Shown one piece after another: positions 24,781-33,490 of a DNA stretch of 64,000 nt; within the stretch, counting starts at the first letter, position 1, and the number at the start of each line of letters is the position of its first letter. The translations under genes and the position numbers were made by a program. The notes under the pieces are model-generated. The model made no database searches and had not been told where the DNA came from. It saw only the letters and a program-made list of their open reading frames with translations. The DNA lies in assembly GCA_946480825.1 (NCBI GenBank), contig CAMLLG010000006.1, positions 15,883 through 79,882 of the forward strand. Direction: 5' to 3'. The stretch comes from an uncultured Lysobacteraceae bacterium (GTDB lineage Bacteria; Pseudomonadota; Gammaproteobacteria; Xanthomonadales; Xanthomonadaceae).

Positions 24781-26304
24781 TCAGGGCTCCCATTCGAAAT
24801 CCGCGAAAGCGGCAGGATCGAGCGCAATCAGCGGCACCTGGAAGCGCAGGGCGCGCCCGGGATCGGATCCGTCATTTTGACGGGCGGCATCGCCGATGGC
24901 GACATCCAGCGCTTCGCGCTCCGCGCCGACGGCGGAGCCGGCCTCCCGCGCCATCCCCAGCCACAGCGCCAGCGTTTCCAGATCGTGCGTCGGCGGCAGT
25001 CGCTGCGCGAGATCGGACAAACGCAACGGCCGATCGCTGACGCGGATCACGTCCACGGTGTCGCGCACCAGCGTTTCCCGGTCGAGGCTGTCCAGCGACG
25101 ACCAGAACTCGTCCTCGATCTGATCGATGTCGCCGGCCATGCGCTGCAGATCCAGATCCCGCAGTGCCTGCTGATCGAGGGATTTGAAGCGCAACCGTTC
25201 CACCAGCGGCAGGCCGCCGCACACCACGGCCAGCGGCGGTAGACAACCGGGCTGCCGGCGGACGGAGGCCGCACGCCAGTCCACCGCCTGGGCATGCCGG
25301 AACACTTCATTGAGCAGTTGTCCGACCCGATGATGTTCCGCCGCCAGACCGGTGCGCAGAAAACTGCGGACATCGCGCTCGCTGCGCGAGCGCGCGCGGA
25401 TGACCGAGGCCGATTCCTTCACCAGCCGCATCACCAGCCAGCGCATGTCCGCCTGTTGGGCGGGAGTGAGCGCGGTTCTGGCCTGCGGATGCTGCAGGAT
25501 GACGCGCAGGCGGCGCTTCATCGCATCCAGCTCGACCTCCTGCTGCAGTTGCTGATGAAAGGCCTGGAAGACCCGGCCCTCGGCGGTTTCGAGCAGCGTG
25601 TCGTGACCGTCGAGCAACGTGTCGACGATCGCGCCGCGGTGGTAGCCGTCGTTGACGATGGTATGGCGCAGATGCAGGTCGGCATCGCGCCAGGAGTCTT
25701 CCACCCGTCGGAAGTCCGCACGCAGGCTGGTCGCCAGTGCGTACAGCTCGCGAATGCCTTCGGCCGCTTCCTGGACGCTTGCGACCTCGATGCGTCCGGC
25801 TTCGGCTTCTTCGAGCTGGCGCTGCAGGTCGGCGATCTGCCGGCGCAGATGATCGGCCCGGCTTTGCGGATCGGGGTTCAGTCGCGCCTCCAGGCGCTCG
25901 ATCTCGCGTTGAACCACCGCCAGGCGCGAAGCGGTCGAGGTCATCATCCGGTTGTCCAGTGCGTCCACGAAACGCAGCGCCGTCTCGAGCGCATCCGTGG
26001 CGTACAGCCGGCCTTCGCGCTCGACCACCAGCCCATGACGAATCCAGTTGCGCAAATCCCTGCGCGCCAGCGCGGTGGGGTCGCCCTCGATCTCGAATTC
26101 GTTCAATCCGGCGTGCCCGGCCAGCAGGTCGGCCAGCGCTTGCTGGGCGTCGTCGAAATCGACACCGTCCTGGCTGTCCTCGAACAGCGGTTTCAGACAG
26201 CCCAACACCAGAGGCGCACGGCGCGAAGCCAGCAACTGCCACGCGGGACTTTGCTGGCGGGCCACGATGTAGGCGCGGGTGCGTTCGCGGATGTTGTTGT
26301 CCAT
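24781..26304 (-). CDS. jetA: Wadjet subunit JetA (DUF3375, kleisin)
   Basis: 507 residues, first gene of the operon, with a GAGGAGG ribosome-binding site just before the ATG. It matches DUF3375, which defines type I Wadjet: an N-terminal winged-helix part (S-P-A-W-Q-L-L-A-S-R-R-A-P-L-V-L), a central coiled coil of about residues 130-200, and a helical C-terminus. It acts as the kleisin closing the JetC ring and is the MukF-like partner. All four jet genes are adjacent, in the canonical order A-B-C-D, with 1-base, 4-base and 14-base junctions. This supports one transcript and fixed stoichiometry. The promoter should lie in 26305-26591. Confidence 0.92.
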   Translation of the reverse strand: MDNNIRERTRAYIVARQQSPAWQLLASRRAPLVLGCLKPLFEDSQDGVDFDDAQQALADLLAGHAGLNEFEIEGDPTALARRDLRNWIRHGLVVEREGRLYATDALETALRFVDALDNRMMTSTASRLAVVQREIERLEARLNPDPQSRADHLRRQIADLQRQLEEAEAGRIEVASVQEAAEGIRELYALATSLRADFRRVEDSWRDADLHLRHTIVNDGYHRGAIVDTLLDGHDTLLETAEGRVFQAFHQQLQQEVELDAMKRRLRVILQHPQARTALTPAQQADMRWLVMRLVKESASVIRARSRSERDVRSFLRTGLAAEHHRVGQLLNEVFRHAQAVDWRAASVRRQPGCLPPLAVVCGGLPLVERLRFKSLDQQALRDLDLQRMAGDIDQIEDEFWSSLDSLDRETLVRDTVDVIRVSDRPLRLSDLAQRLPPTHDLETLALWLGMAREAGSAVGAEREALDVAIGDAARQNDGSDPGRALRFQVPLIALDPAAFADFEWEP

Positions 26305-26591
26305 GTCCTCCTCGACTGACGTCCCGGGTTCGGCGCCGGACCGGCCCGCGAGTCCGTGGATCTACATTACAGCGCGTCGCGCACAAAAACGCTTCGTGAC
26401 GAGGACGGACCTGCGCTTGGACGTCGAATCCGAAACCAACCGCCTCCGCACGCGCGGTGCATATGCCGTCGCGCCCCCGCATCGCACGCATCCGTCCGGT
26501 GGGTGGACGCATTCTCCGCAGCGCTCGAAACGACGGGAGGATAGGGCGCGATCACATCGGGCATAATCGAGGGAACCACCGAGGGAACCCG
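26305..26591 (+). other. Divergent intergenic region between jetA and the sigma factor gene
   Basis: These 287 bases contain no convincing gene. An open frame from 26457 continues into the sigma factor but has no family match before 26592. The region must hold both divergent promoters; I could not assign -35/-10 elements with confidence. Short repeats such as GAGGGAACC and GAGGGAACCC lie at 26569-26590, just before the sigma factor start. Confidence 0.5.
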
Positions 26592-27146
26592 ATGGCCGGA
26601 GACATCACTCTGCTGCTGCGTGCGGCCCGGGACGGCGACGAGAGCAGTCTCGCCGAAGCGCATCGCCGTTTGTACGCCGAATTGCGCGCACTGGCGCGCA
26701 GTGTGCTGCGCGGGGCCGACGGCACGCTGACGCCGACGGTGCTGGTGCACGAGGCGTTCCTGCGTCTGTGCGGCGGGGCGCAGGTGGATCTGGAAACGCG
26801 CCGGCATTTCTTCGCCACCGCGGCGCAGACCATGCGCTGGATCGTCACCGACGATGCGCGCCGTCGTCTGGCGGTGCGTCACGGCGGCGAACAGATACGG
26901 GTGGAACTCGACGAGGCGATCGTCGCGGAGATGCCGCAGCCCGACGAGATGCTGGCGCTGGATGCCGCGCTGGAACGCCTGGGTCGTCTCGATCCGGACA
27001 AGAAGACCCTGATCGAACTGCGTTTCTACGCAGGCCTGGAGTACGCCGAGTTGGCCGAACTGCTGGGTCGCTCCGAGCGCACGCTCAAGCGCGAGTGGGC
27101 GGCGGCGCGCGCCGCGTTGCAGGTGCTGATGGAGGGTGCGTCATGA
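26592..27146 (+). CDS. ECF sigma factor, ECF43-like, likely activated by phosphorylation
   Basis: 184 residues. The ATG at 26592 begins M-A-G-D-I-T-L-L-L-R-A-A, where sigma region 2 starts. Region 2 (about 15-90) and region 4 (L-I-E-L-R-F-Y-A-G-L-E-Y-A-E-L-A then G-R-S-E-R-T-L-K-R-E-W helix-turn-helix, about 140-175) are complete. In ordinary ECF factors an acidic patch (D-x-E-D-L-V-Q-E) contacts the core enzyme. Here it reads L-T-P-T-V-L-V-H-E-A-F with Thr47 and Thr49. This is the pattern of EcfP of Vibrio and EcfK of Xanthomonas, which need phosphorylation by a partner kinase. No anti-sigma gene is adjacent; a Ser/Thr kinase follows. Confidence 0.9.
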   Translation: MAGDITLLLRAARDGDESSLAEAHRRLYAELRALARSVLRGADGTLTPTVLVHEAFLRLCGGAQVDLETRRHFFATAAQTMRWIVTDDARRRLAVRHGGEQIRVELDEAIVAEMPQPDEMLALDAALERLGRLDPDKKTLIELRFYAGLEYAELAELLGRSERTLKREWAAARAALQVLMEGAS

Positions 27147-27247
27147 GCGGCGAACGGATGCGGCTGTCACTCGCGGCCGCCGCCCTGCGTATGCGCAGGA
27201 TGAAGGGTCGTCTGCCGACCACCGCGCTCCGCATCGCATCCTCATGA
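27143..27247 (+). CDS. 34-residue linker ORF between sigma factor and kinase
   Basis: The ATG overlaps the sigma factor stop by ATGA (27143-27146), and the TGA overlaps the kinase ATG by ATGA (27244-27247). The product begins M-S-G-E-R-M-R-L-S-L and is rich in Arg, Ala and Leu (net strongly basic). It has no known domain. Four-base overlaps at both ends are hard to explain by chance. The ORF probably carries ribosomes from one gene to the next, and the peptide itself may be dispensable. An alternative is that the kinase uses the GTG at 27136, which would make this ORF a shadow. Confidence 0.55.
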   Translation: MSGERMRLSLAAAALRMRRMKGRLPTTALRIASS

Positions 27248-30057
27248 CCGATTCCTCCTTCGCGTTCGATCCCGTGCCGCCTGCGGAGGAGTCTCGATGC
27301 TGGCAGGCGGCGCTGGCCTTGTTCGAAGCCCTGCAGGACCTCGCCCCGGACGCGCGCGAAGCGCGGCTGCGCGCGGAGCCGCCTCCGCCGGAAGTGCGGG
27401 CGATGCTGCAGCGGATGTTCGCGGCGATCGACCGGCCCTGCGTGCTCGACCGGCCGCTGTCCGGCGCGGTGTCGGGCGATGCCGGCGACGATTCCGGGCT
27501 GGATCTGGCCGGGCGTCGGTTCGGTCGCTGGCTGCTGCTGGAGCCGTTGGGAAGCGGCGGCATGTCGACGGTCTGGCGCGCGCGTTCGCTGGCACCGCCG
27601 CTGGGCCGGATCGCCGCGGTGAAATTGCTGCGTCCGGGCGCGGCCGGCGAGGTGGGCCGGACACGCTTCGCGCGCGAGATCGGCATTCTCGCCGCGTTGC
27701 ATCACCACGGGATCGCCGCGATCTACGATGCCGGTCATGCCGACGACGGCACGCCCTGGTTCGCGATGGCGCTGATCGAAGGCGAGACCATCGATCTGTG
27801 GTGCGAACGGCACGACGCCGATACGCGCACGCGCGTGGGGCTTCTGGTGCAGGCCGCGGAGGCTGCTGCGCACGCGCATCGGCACCTGGTCGTGCATCGC
27901 GACATCAAGCCCGCCAACGTGATGGTGGATGCCGATGGCCGGGTCACGCTGCTGGATTTCGGCATTTCGCGGCTGCTGGAGGATGCGGACACCGGCGACG
28001 AGACCGGCGGCCGCGAGCGGGCCGACGACGACCCGCTCAAACCTGATCCACTCGAACGCGATCCACTGACACAGGCCTTCACCCCGCGCTACGCCGCGCC
28101 GGAACAACTGCGCGGCGACACGCTCACCACCGCCACCGATGTCTACGGACTGGGCGCGTTGCTGCATCGGTTGCTGCTCGGAATGCCGCCGCAGTGGCCC
28201 GAGGGCGGCGATGCCTGCCGCGATCCGGCGACGCTCGGTCGTGCGATGGACGATCCCGCGCTGCGCGCGCTACTGCGCGGCGATCTGGGCGCGATCCTGC
28301 GCAAGGCGCTCGCGTCGCGCGCGGAAGATCGTTACCCCGGTGCGGCGGAACTGGCGGCGGACCTCGCGGCATGGCGGGAGGGGCGGCCGGTGCGTGCGCA
28401 TGCGGGCGGCGCGCTCTATCGGCTGCGGCGTTGGGCCGGCCGGCATCGCCTCGCCGCGGTGTTGTCCGTCGCGTTGATCGCCAGCCTGGTCGCGGGCACG
28501 GCCGGGATTTTCTGGCAGGCGCAGCAGGCGCGCGCCGAAGCCCGCGCCGCACGTGCCGCCGAAGTGGAAGCCGAACGCGCGCGCATCCACGCCGAGCGTG
28601 CGCTGGCGCGCGCCGAAAGCCTCAACGGCTTCATTCTCGATCTGTTCCGCGCCAACGCGCCGGAACGCCCGCAGTCGGAACTGCCGACCACCGCCGAGCT
28701 GCTGGCGCTGGGTGCGCAGCGCGCGCAGGACCCGAAGAGCGCAGCGCCGGACGTACGCGCGCAGATGCTGGTGGCGATCGGTCGCATCCATGCCCTGCGC
28801 GGGCGCATCGTGGAAGCCGACGGGCTGGCCGAACGCGCCGCGGCGCTGGCGCGCGAGGCGCGTGCGTCCGCGTCGGAACCGGCCGATGCGACATCCATCG
28901 ACGCCATCCTGATCGATGCGCTGCGTCTGCGCGGCGAAACCGCCGCGGCCAGATCGGAGTTCGAGACCGCCGATGCCGCGCTGCGCGAAGCCGAGGAGCA
29001 CCTGCGGACGCAGCCGGACTCCGGCATCGCGCTGCTGGAGCTGGGACGCGATCGCGGCATGCTGCTGGCGCGGCGTCATCGCTATGCGGAGGCAGGCGCG
29101 CTGTTCGAGCGTGTGCGCGATGCGGCGCGTGCGCGCAAGGAGGTGGATCCGAAGTTCTTGAGTGCGCTGGACGGCGCGCTCGCCGTGAGCTATTCGACTC
29201 TGCGCCGTCACGATCGCGCCGAACCGCTGTTCGCGCAGCGGGTGGCCGAGCGAGCGCGCGACCGCGACCGCGATGCGTTGCGCTACGCGGTTGCGCTGTC
29301 GAATCACGGCCGCAATCGCCTCTATCTGGGCGACTTCGCCGCCGCACGACGAAAACTTGATGAAGCGATCGCGATCTACGACCGCCTCTTCGACGGCCCC
29401 AACGGCTACCGCGCTGCCGCATATCTCAATCGCAGCCAGCTCTACGCACGCCAGCAGCGCTTCGACGCGGCGCTGGCGGACGCCGATGCCGCGAGCGTCG
29501 AATGGGCCGGTACCGACGGCACGCCGCTCGACCGGGATCCGTTCTTGCACGCCAACCGGTTGGAGATCCTGCTGCTGGCCGAACGTTGGCCGCTTCTGGC
29601 CGCGGAGGCCGCCGCCGCCCTCGCCAAGCTCCCGGCCGGCGACGACTACCGCGACGCCCGCCTGCGCGCCGAATCGTCGCTGGCCCTGGCGCGCTGTGCG
29701 ACCGGCGCGTCGATCGAAGGCCGACGCGCATTGCAGGCCGCGCACGCGTTCAATGCCGATGCGCCCTGGACCGACCCGGTGATCGCCGCGCGTCTGGACG
29801 AAGCGCGTGCGCGCTGCGACGCGGCGGCCGGCGATCTGCCGGCGGCGTTGCGCGCGCTGGACGAAGCCGCCGTTCGCGATCCCGATCATCCGCCCGGCGA
29901 GGTCGCCGACATCGCTCGCCGCGGACGCCTCGCGGCCGAGTGGCTGCGCCGGCTGGATCGGCCAGCCGACGCGCAGGCGCGCCTCGATGCGGCGCAGACG
30001 CGCATGCGCTCGCTCGCGCTGCCCGACGGTCGCCCGTGGCCGCAGACCGCGGACTGA
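27244..30057 (+). CDS. Transmembrane Ser/Thr protein kinase with C-terminal helical repeats (PknS-like)
   Basis: 937 residues. The kinase domain spans about 97-400: Gly-rich loop G-S-G-G-M-S-T-V (103-110), A-A-V-K with Lys127, H-R-D-I-K-P-A-N (218-225), D-F-G (238-240), and T-P-R-Y-A-A-P-E. All catalytic residues are present. A single transmembrane helix lies at about 402-424, followed by a coiled, TPR-like region of about 500 residues that should face the periplasm as a sensor. Together with the preceding sigma factor this resembles PknS/EcfK and PknT/EcfP pairs, in which the kinase phosphorylates a threonine of the sigma factor. The N-terminal about 90 residues are a helical extension. The input signal cannot be told from sequence. 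Confidence 0.92.
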   Translation: MTDSSFAFDPVPPAEESRCWQAALALFEALQDLAPDAREARLRAEPPPPEVRAMLQRMFAAIDRPCVLDRPLSGAVSGDAGDDSGLDLAGRRFGRWLLLEPLGSGGMSTVWRARSLAPPLGRIAAVKLLRPGAAGEVGRTRFAREIGILAALHHHGIAAIYDAGHADDGTPWFAMALIEGETIDLWCERHDADTRTRVGLLVQAAEAAAHAHRHLVVHRDIKPANVMVDADGRVTLLDFGISRLLEDADTGDETGGRERADDDPLKPDPLERDPLTQAFTPRYAAPEQLRGDTLTTATDVYGLGALLHRLLLGMPPQWPEGGDACRDPATLGRAMDDPALRALLRGDLGAILRKALASRAEDRYPGAAELAADLAAWREGRPVRAHAGGALYRLRRWAGRHRLAAVLSVALIASLVAGTAGIFWQAQQARAEARAARAAEVEAERARIHAERALARAESLNGFILDLFRANAPERPQSELPTTAELLALGAQRAQDPKSAAPDVRAQMLVAIGRIHALRGRIVEADGLAERAAALAREARASASEPADATSIDAILIDALRLRGETAAARSEFETADAALREAEEHLRTQPDSGIALLELGRDRGMLLARRHRYAEAGALFERVRDAARARKEVDPKFLSALDGALAVSYSTLRRHDRAEPLFAQRVAERARDRDRDALRYAVALSNHGRNRLYLGDFAAARRKLDEAIAIYDRLFDGPNGYRAAAYLNRSQLYARQQRFDAALADADAASVEWAGTDGTPLDRDPFLHANRLEILLLAERWPLLAAEAAAALAKLPAGDDYRDARLRAESSLALARCATGASIEGRRALQAAHAFNADAPWTDPVIAARLDEARARCDAAAGDLPAALRALDEAAVRDPDHPPGEVADIARRGRLAAEWLRRLDRPADAQARLDAAQTRMRSLALPDGRPWPQTAD

Positions 30058-30162
30058 CCGACGCGACGTCGTGCGCCGGCGCGCGGCGTTGGCACTTTTC
30101 CGACGGCACTTCGTATGTATCGGTAGCCGCATCCGCGGCAGGCCGTCCACGAGGAGTCGTTC

Positions 30163-31317
30163 ATGTCCCGCCGCCGTCACCCGCATCCGTGCTCGCGTTG
30201 CGTGCATGCCTTCGTCTTCATGCTGCTGTGCTTCGCCTTCGCGCCTGCCTTCGCACAGGATTTCGGCGACCGCCTCAAGCGCAGCGCCACGCGCGCCGCG
30301 CAGAGCGAGGTCGAGCGCAAAGTGGATCAGGAAGCCCGCCGCATCACCCGTTGCGCGCTGGGCGACGAACGCTGCCGGCGCGAGGCCGAGCGCCGCGGCG
30401 AGATGGTGGAGATGGTCGACGCGGGCGCGGTCGATGCCGGCGGTCGCGCCGGCGGCACCGCGTCCGCCAATGCCGGCGGCGATCATCCCCTGATCGCGCG
30501 CTATGCCGGCTCGACCCTGCGCGAGCGCAACGATGAAGCATTCACCGACTACCTGCGCATCATCGGTTTCGAGCGCGGGCAAGTGCGCACCGAAACCCTG
30601 GAAGGCCGGCTCACCCGCATCCGCTACGGCAACCCGCAGGGCCGGGCCACGCTGGAGATCCTGCGCAACTATCGCGACGCACTGACCGCCCGCGGACTGC
30701 GCGTGGATTGGGAATGCAGCGGCCGCGACCGCTGCGGCAGCACCGCGCGCCATGGCGACGGTCGCGGCTGGAACGGCATCAACGGCCTCAATCCCGGCAT
30801 CTCCGGCGACGTGCGTTATTTCACCGGACAGATGAGCGCGCAGCGCGGCGGCAAAATCTATGTCGCCATCGCCGCGAGCCCGGCCTACACCGATCTGCAC
30901 GTGCTGGAAACCGCCGGAATGGACGGCGGCATGGTCGAGGTGAACTCGGAAGCGCTGGCAGCGGGCCTGGAGAGCGACGGCAAGGTCACGCTGCAGGGCA
31001 TCCATTTCGATACCGGCAAGGACACGCTCAAGTCCGAGTCCGACGCTGCATTGGCGCAGGTCGCGGCGCTGCTGCGCGCGCAGCCGAATCTCAAACTGCG
31101 GGTGGTGGGTCACACCGACGATCAGGGCAATGCCGCAAGCAACATGATGTTGTCGCAACGCCGCGCCCAGCGCGTGCGCGATACGCTGGTGCAGCGTTAC
31201 GGGATCGACGCCGCGCGGCTGACCGCGCAGGGCGCCGGCAGCCTGTCGCCGGTGTCCAGCAACGCCACCGAAGCGGGCCGCGCGCAGAACCGCCGCGTCG
31301 AGCTGGTGAAGCGATGA
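30163..31317 (+). CDS. OmpA-family envelope protein
   Basis: 384 residues. A basic N-terminus and hydrophobic stretch ending A-F-A-Q-D-F predict cleavage near residue 31. The C-terminal OmpA-like domain (about 268-384) contains I-H-F-D-T-G, V-V-G-H-T-D-D-Q-G and the Asn-Arg-Arg-V-E-L end typical of peptidoglycan-binding proteins. The middle part (R-Y-G-N-P-Q-G-R-A and later Y-V-A-I-A-A-S) resembles DUF4892-type domains that precede OmpA domains in some outer-membrane-associated proteins. Four cysteines lie in the mature part. It follows the kinase by 105 bases and is coupled by ATGA to the next gene, so it may be part of the sigma/kinase locus or its target. Confidence 0.85.
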   Translation: MSRRRHPHPCSRCVHAFVFMLLCFAFAPAFAQDFGDRLKRSATRAAQSEVERKVDQEARRITRCALGDERCRREAERRGEMVEMVDAGAVDAGGRAGGTASANAGGDHPLIARYAGSTLRERNDEAFTDYLRIIGFERGQVRTETLEGRLTRIRYGNPQGRATLEILRNYRDALTARGLRVDWECSGRDRCGSTARHGDGRGWNGINGLNPGISGDVRYFTGQMSAQRGGKIYVAIAASPAYTDLHVLETAGMDGGMVEVNSEALAAGLESDGKVTLQGIHFDTGKDTLKSESDAALAQVAALLRAQPNLKLRVVGHTDDQGNAASNMMLSQRRAQRVRDTLVQRYGIDAARLTAQGAGSLSPVSSNATEAGRAQNRRVELVKR

Positions 31318-32630
31318 TCGCATCGCGCCTGCGCAAACGCGGCACGATGATCGCGATCGGCGCCGGTGCATTGGCGCTCGGTGTCGTCGTCCTCGCCGCG
31401 ACCGGGGCGATCCCGAACCCGTTCAAGTTCGGCGATGTCGATGTGGTCGCCTCCGGCAGCGACGCCGCACGCGCGCTCGGCGAAACCTTCGAGTCCGCGC
31501 CGAGTCCCTTCGACACCGTGCCGGTGATCGAATCCGGCAGTGCGGCTGCACGCGCTGCGGGCGAAGAGATCCGCGTCGACGGTCGGCCTGCACACGATCC
31601 GTTCGAGATGCCGATCGACATCGTCGAATCCGGCAGCGACAAGGCGCGCGCCGCCGGCGAGATGCTGCCGCTGGATCCGATTCCCGACCCGTTCGACGAG
31701 ATCGACGCCCGCGCCCGTCGCGATGCCGCCTTCGCCGCCGACAGCCGCTTCCCGCGCAATCCCGAAGCCGACAGCGGCGAATTCCGCTTCGACATCAGGA
31801 TCCATCACCGCATCGACAGCCGCGATGCGCTGGCCGATTTCGCGTATCACCTCAACAGCGCCGACGGCAGTTGGCTGGTGCAGGGCGACCACGTTCGTCA
31901 CCTGCTGCCCGATGCGCAGATTCCGGGCGCGCAGCTGGAATTCCTGATCCGCAAGGGCAACGGCGACATGCTCGTGTGCGGACAGCATCGCGACCTCGGC
32001 CCGGCCTGCACGAAGCTCGGCATCGAATTGCCCTATGCCTTCGCCTGGCTCTCCGACGCCACGCGCCTGCGTGCCTTCCTCGACAGCGTGTCCGGCACGC
32101 CGCAGACGCTCGGCCCGGGCCCCGGCGGCGACACCCGCGGCGTGCGCGGGCGCATGAATGCCGAGGGCCGCGACCAGCATCTGCAGGTCTGGGTCGATCG
32201 CGGCACGAGCCCGGTCGCTACCCAGGTGCCGTGGCTGGGCATGGGCGCCGGCGTGCTCAAGGATCACCGCGCGAAGCGCAACCGGCAGGTGCGTCGCGTG
32301 CGTTTCGAAGGCGCGGACCTCGATGGCGGCGACGTGACCATGGATCTGCTGTCGATGCGCGCCGAACGCGCTGCGCGCAGCACCGCGGGTTTCCGGATCG
32401 TCACCGCCTTCACCGCGCCGGCACTGGACGACGCCAACGCGCTCGGCGCCTCGCTCTCCGCGCTCCAGCACGAAGCGCGCCAAATCCGGGAAGCGCTCGA
32501 TGCCTGCCCCGACGGTGCGGTCGGGCGCGATTGCCGCACACACCACCGTGCGCGGATGAAACGACTGAACGAGGACGCGAAACGTCGTGCGCTCGAATTC
32601 GGCCGCGAGAAAGGCCTGCCCGTCGACTGA
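31314..32630 (+). CDS. Membrane-anchored protein with three S-G-S-x-x-A-R-A-x-G-E repeats
   Basis: 438 residues, starting in an ATGA overlap with the OmpA-like gene. A membrane helix at about 11-32 has a basic N-flank, so it is probably an uncleaved anchor with the rest periplasmic. Residues 35-130 contain three repeats of the form P-F-x(n)-V/I-x-S-G-S-x-x-A-R-A-x-G-E (at about 44-57, 71-84 and 103-116), separated by Pro-Phe-Asp/Glu. The remaining 300 residues are a globular part with three to four cysteines and no family I recognise. It probably works with the OmpA-like protein, given the coupling. Function unknown. Confidence 0.8.
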   Translation: MIASRLRKRGTMIAIGAGALALGVVVLAATGAIPNPFKFGDVDVVASGSDAARALGETFESAPSPFDTVPVIESGSAAARAAGEEIRVDGRPAHDPFEMPIDIVESGSDKARAAGEMLPLDPIPDPFDEIDARARRDAAFAADSRFPRNPEADSGEFRFDIRIHHRIDSRDALADFAYHLNSADGSWLVQGDHVRHLLPDAQIPGAQLEFLIRKGNGDMLVCGQHRDLGPACTKLGIELPYAFAWLSDATRLRAFLDSVSGTPQTLGPGPGGDTRGVRGRMNAEGRDQHLQVWVDRGTSPVATQVPWLGMGAGVLKDHRAKRNRQVRRVRFEGADLDGGDVTMDLLSMRAERAARSTAGFRIVTAFTAPALDDANALGASLSALQHEARQIREALDACPDGAVGRDCRTHHRARMKRLNEDAKRRALEFGREKGLPVD

Positions 32631-32740
32631 AGACCACGCCGCGCGCGGCATCGACATGCCCCGTCGCCGGCACCCATCCACTGCGCCGATCCTCGGCGAT
32701 CCCTCAGCGATTCCTCCGCTACACACAAGCGAGACATTCC

Positions 32741-33226
32741 ATGACATACATCGACCGCGTTCGTGCCGTCTCCGTGCTCGCCCTGATCGCCTGCGCGTCT
32801 CCGGCGCTCGCACAGGACACCCCGCCGCCGCTGGATTGCCGCGTGGTGCAGGCCGTCGGCAACGATCACAAGACCCGGATCCTCGCCGGTCTCAACGACA
32901 CCGTGGCCGGCATCGAACAGGACATCAACCGACGCAAGACCCTGCGCATCGTCTCGGTCGAAGACATCGCCTTCGACGGCTGCAAGGTGACCACCACCGC
33001 GCGCATCGAACTCGGCCGAAAGATCCGCCGCGACGCCGAAGGCACCGCCGTCGTGACCGGCCGCGTCGCCTCCCTTTCGCTGCGCGACCGCGTGCTGTGC
33101 TTCGACAAACACCCGAAGGTCGCGCGCATGAACCTCAGCCGCACCACCGAACTGGGCGAACGCATGTACGAATGGGTCGCCAACAAGGTCCATCCGGTGG
33201 ACAAGTGCGTTCCGATCGCGCTTTGA
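32741..33226 (+). CDS. Small exported protein, unknown function
   Basis: 161 residues with a clear signal peptide (V-S-V-L-A-L-I-A-C-A-S-P-A-L-A then Q-D). The mature protein has four Cys (C-R-V, G-C-K, L-C-F, K-C-V), likely two disulfides in the periplasm. Other features are K-T-L-R-I-V-S-V-E-D-I-A and A-R-I-E-L-G-R-K. The start at 32741 is the only one that yields a signal peptide. It lies 110 bases after the previous gene in the same direction and may share its transcript. I do not recognise the family. Confidence 0.78.
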   Translation: MTYIDRVRAVSVLALIACASPALAQDTPPPLDCRVVQAVGNDHKTRILAGLNDTVAGIEQDINRRKTLRIVSVEDIAFDGCKVTTTARIELGRKIRRDAEGTAVVTGRVASLSLRDRVLCFDKHPKVARMNLSRTTELGERMYEWVANKVHPVDKCVPIAL

Positions 33227-33289
33227 GCGCGCGCAGCGAAGATCGCTCCAGGCCCGCAGACGGCCTTCGCGGCCTATCAAAAAGTGCAT

Positions 33290-33309
33290 AACACGCTCCA
33301 GAGCGTGTT
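33290..33309. terminator. Hairpin between convergent genes
   Basis: AACACGCTC and GAGCGTGTT form a 9-bp inverted repeat with a minimal loop. On the minus strand a TTTTTG tract follows after 5 bases, so it may terminate the LysR gene. It could also end the plus-strand run of exported-protein genes. Confidence 0.5.
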
Positions 33310-33490
33310 GCGTCTCATCGGGCCGGCGCGCGCGACGCCACTGCGGAGGCCTGACGACAACGCGGATGGCTACGCGACCGATGTGTGCAACGACTTGCCC
33401 GACGCATCGCTGCAGAGCCGTCGCGATCTCGATGTCCGGCCCGGCATGCCGAGGGGCGCGTCCGCGCCGATCGGCGTGCCCGGGCTCGCG

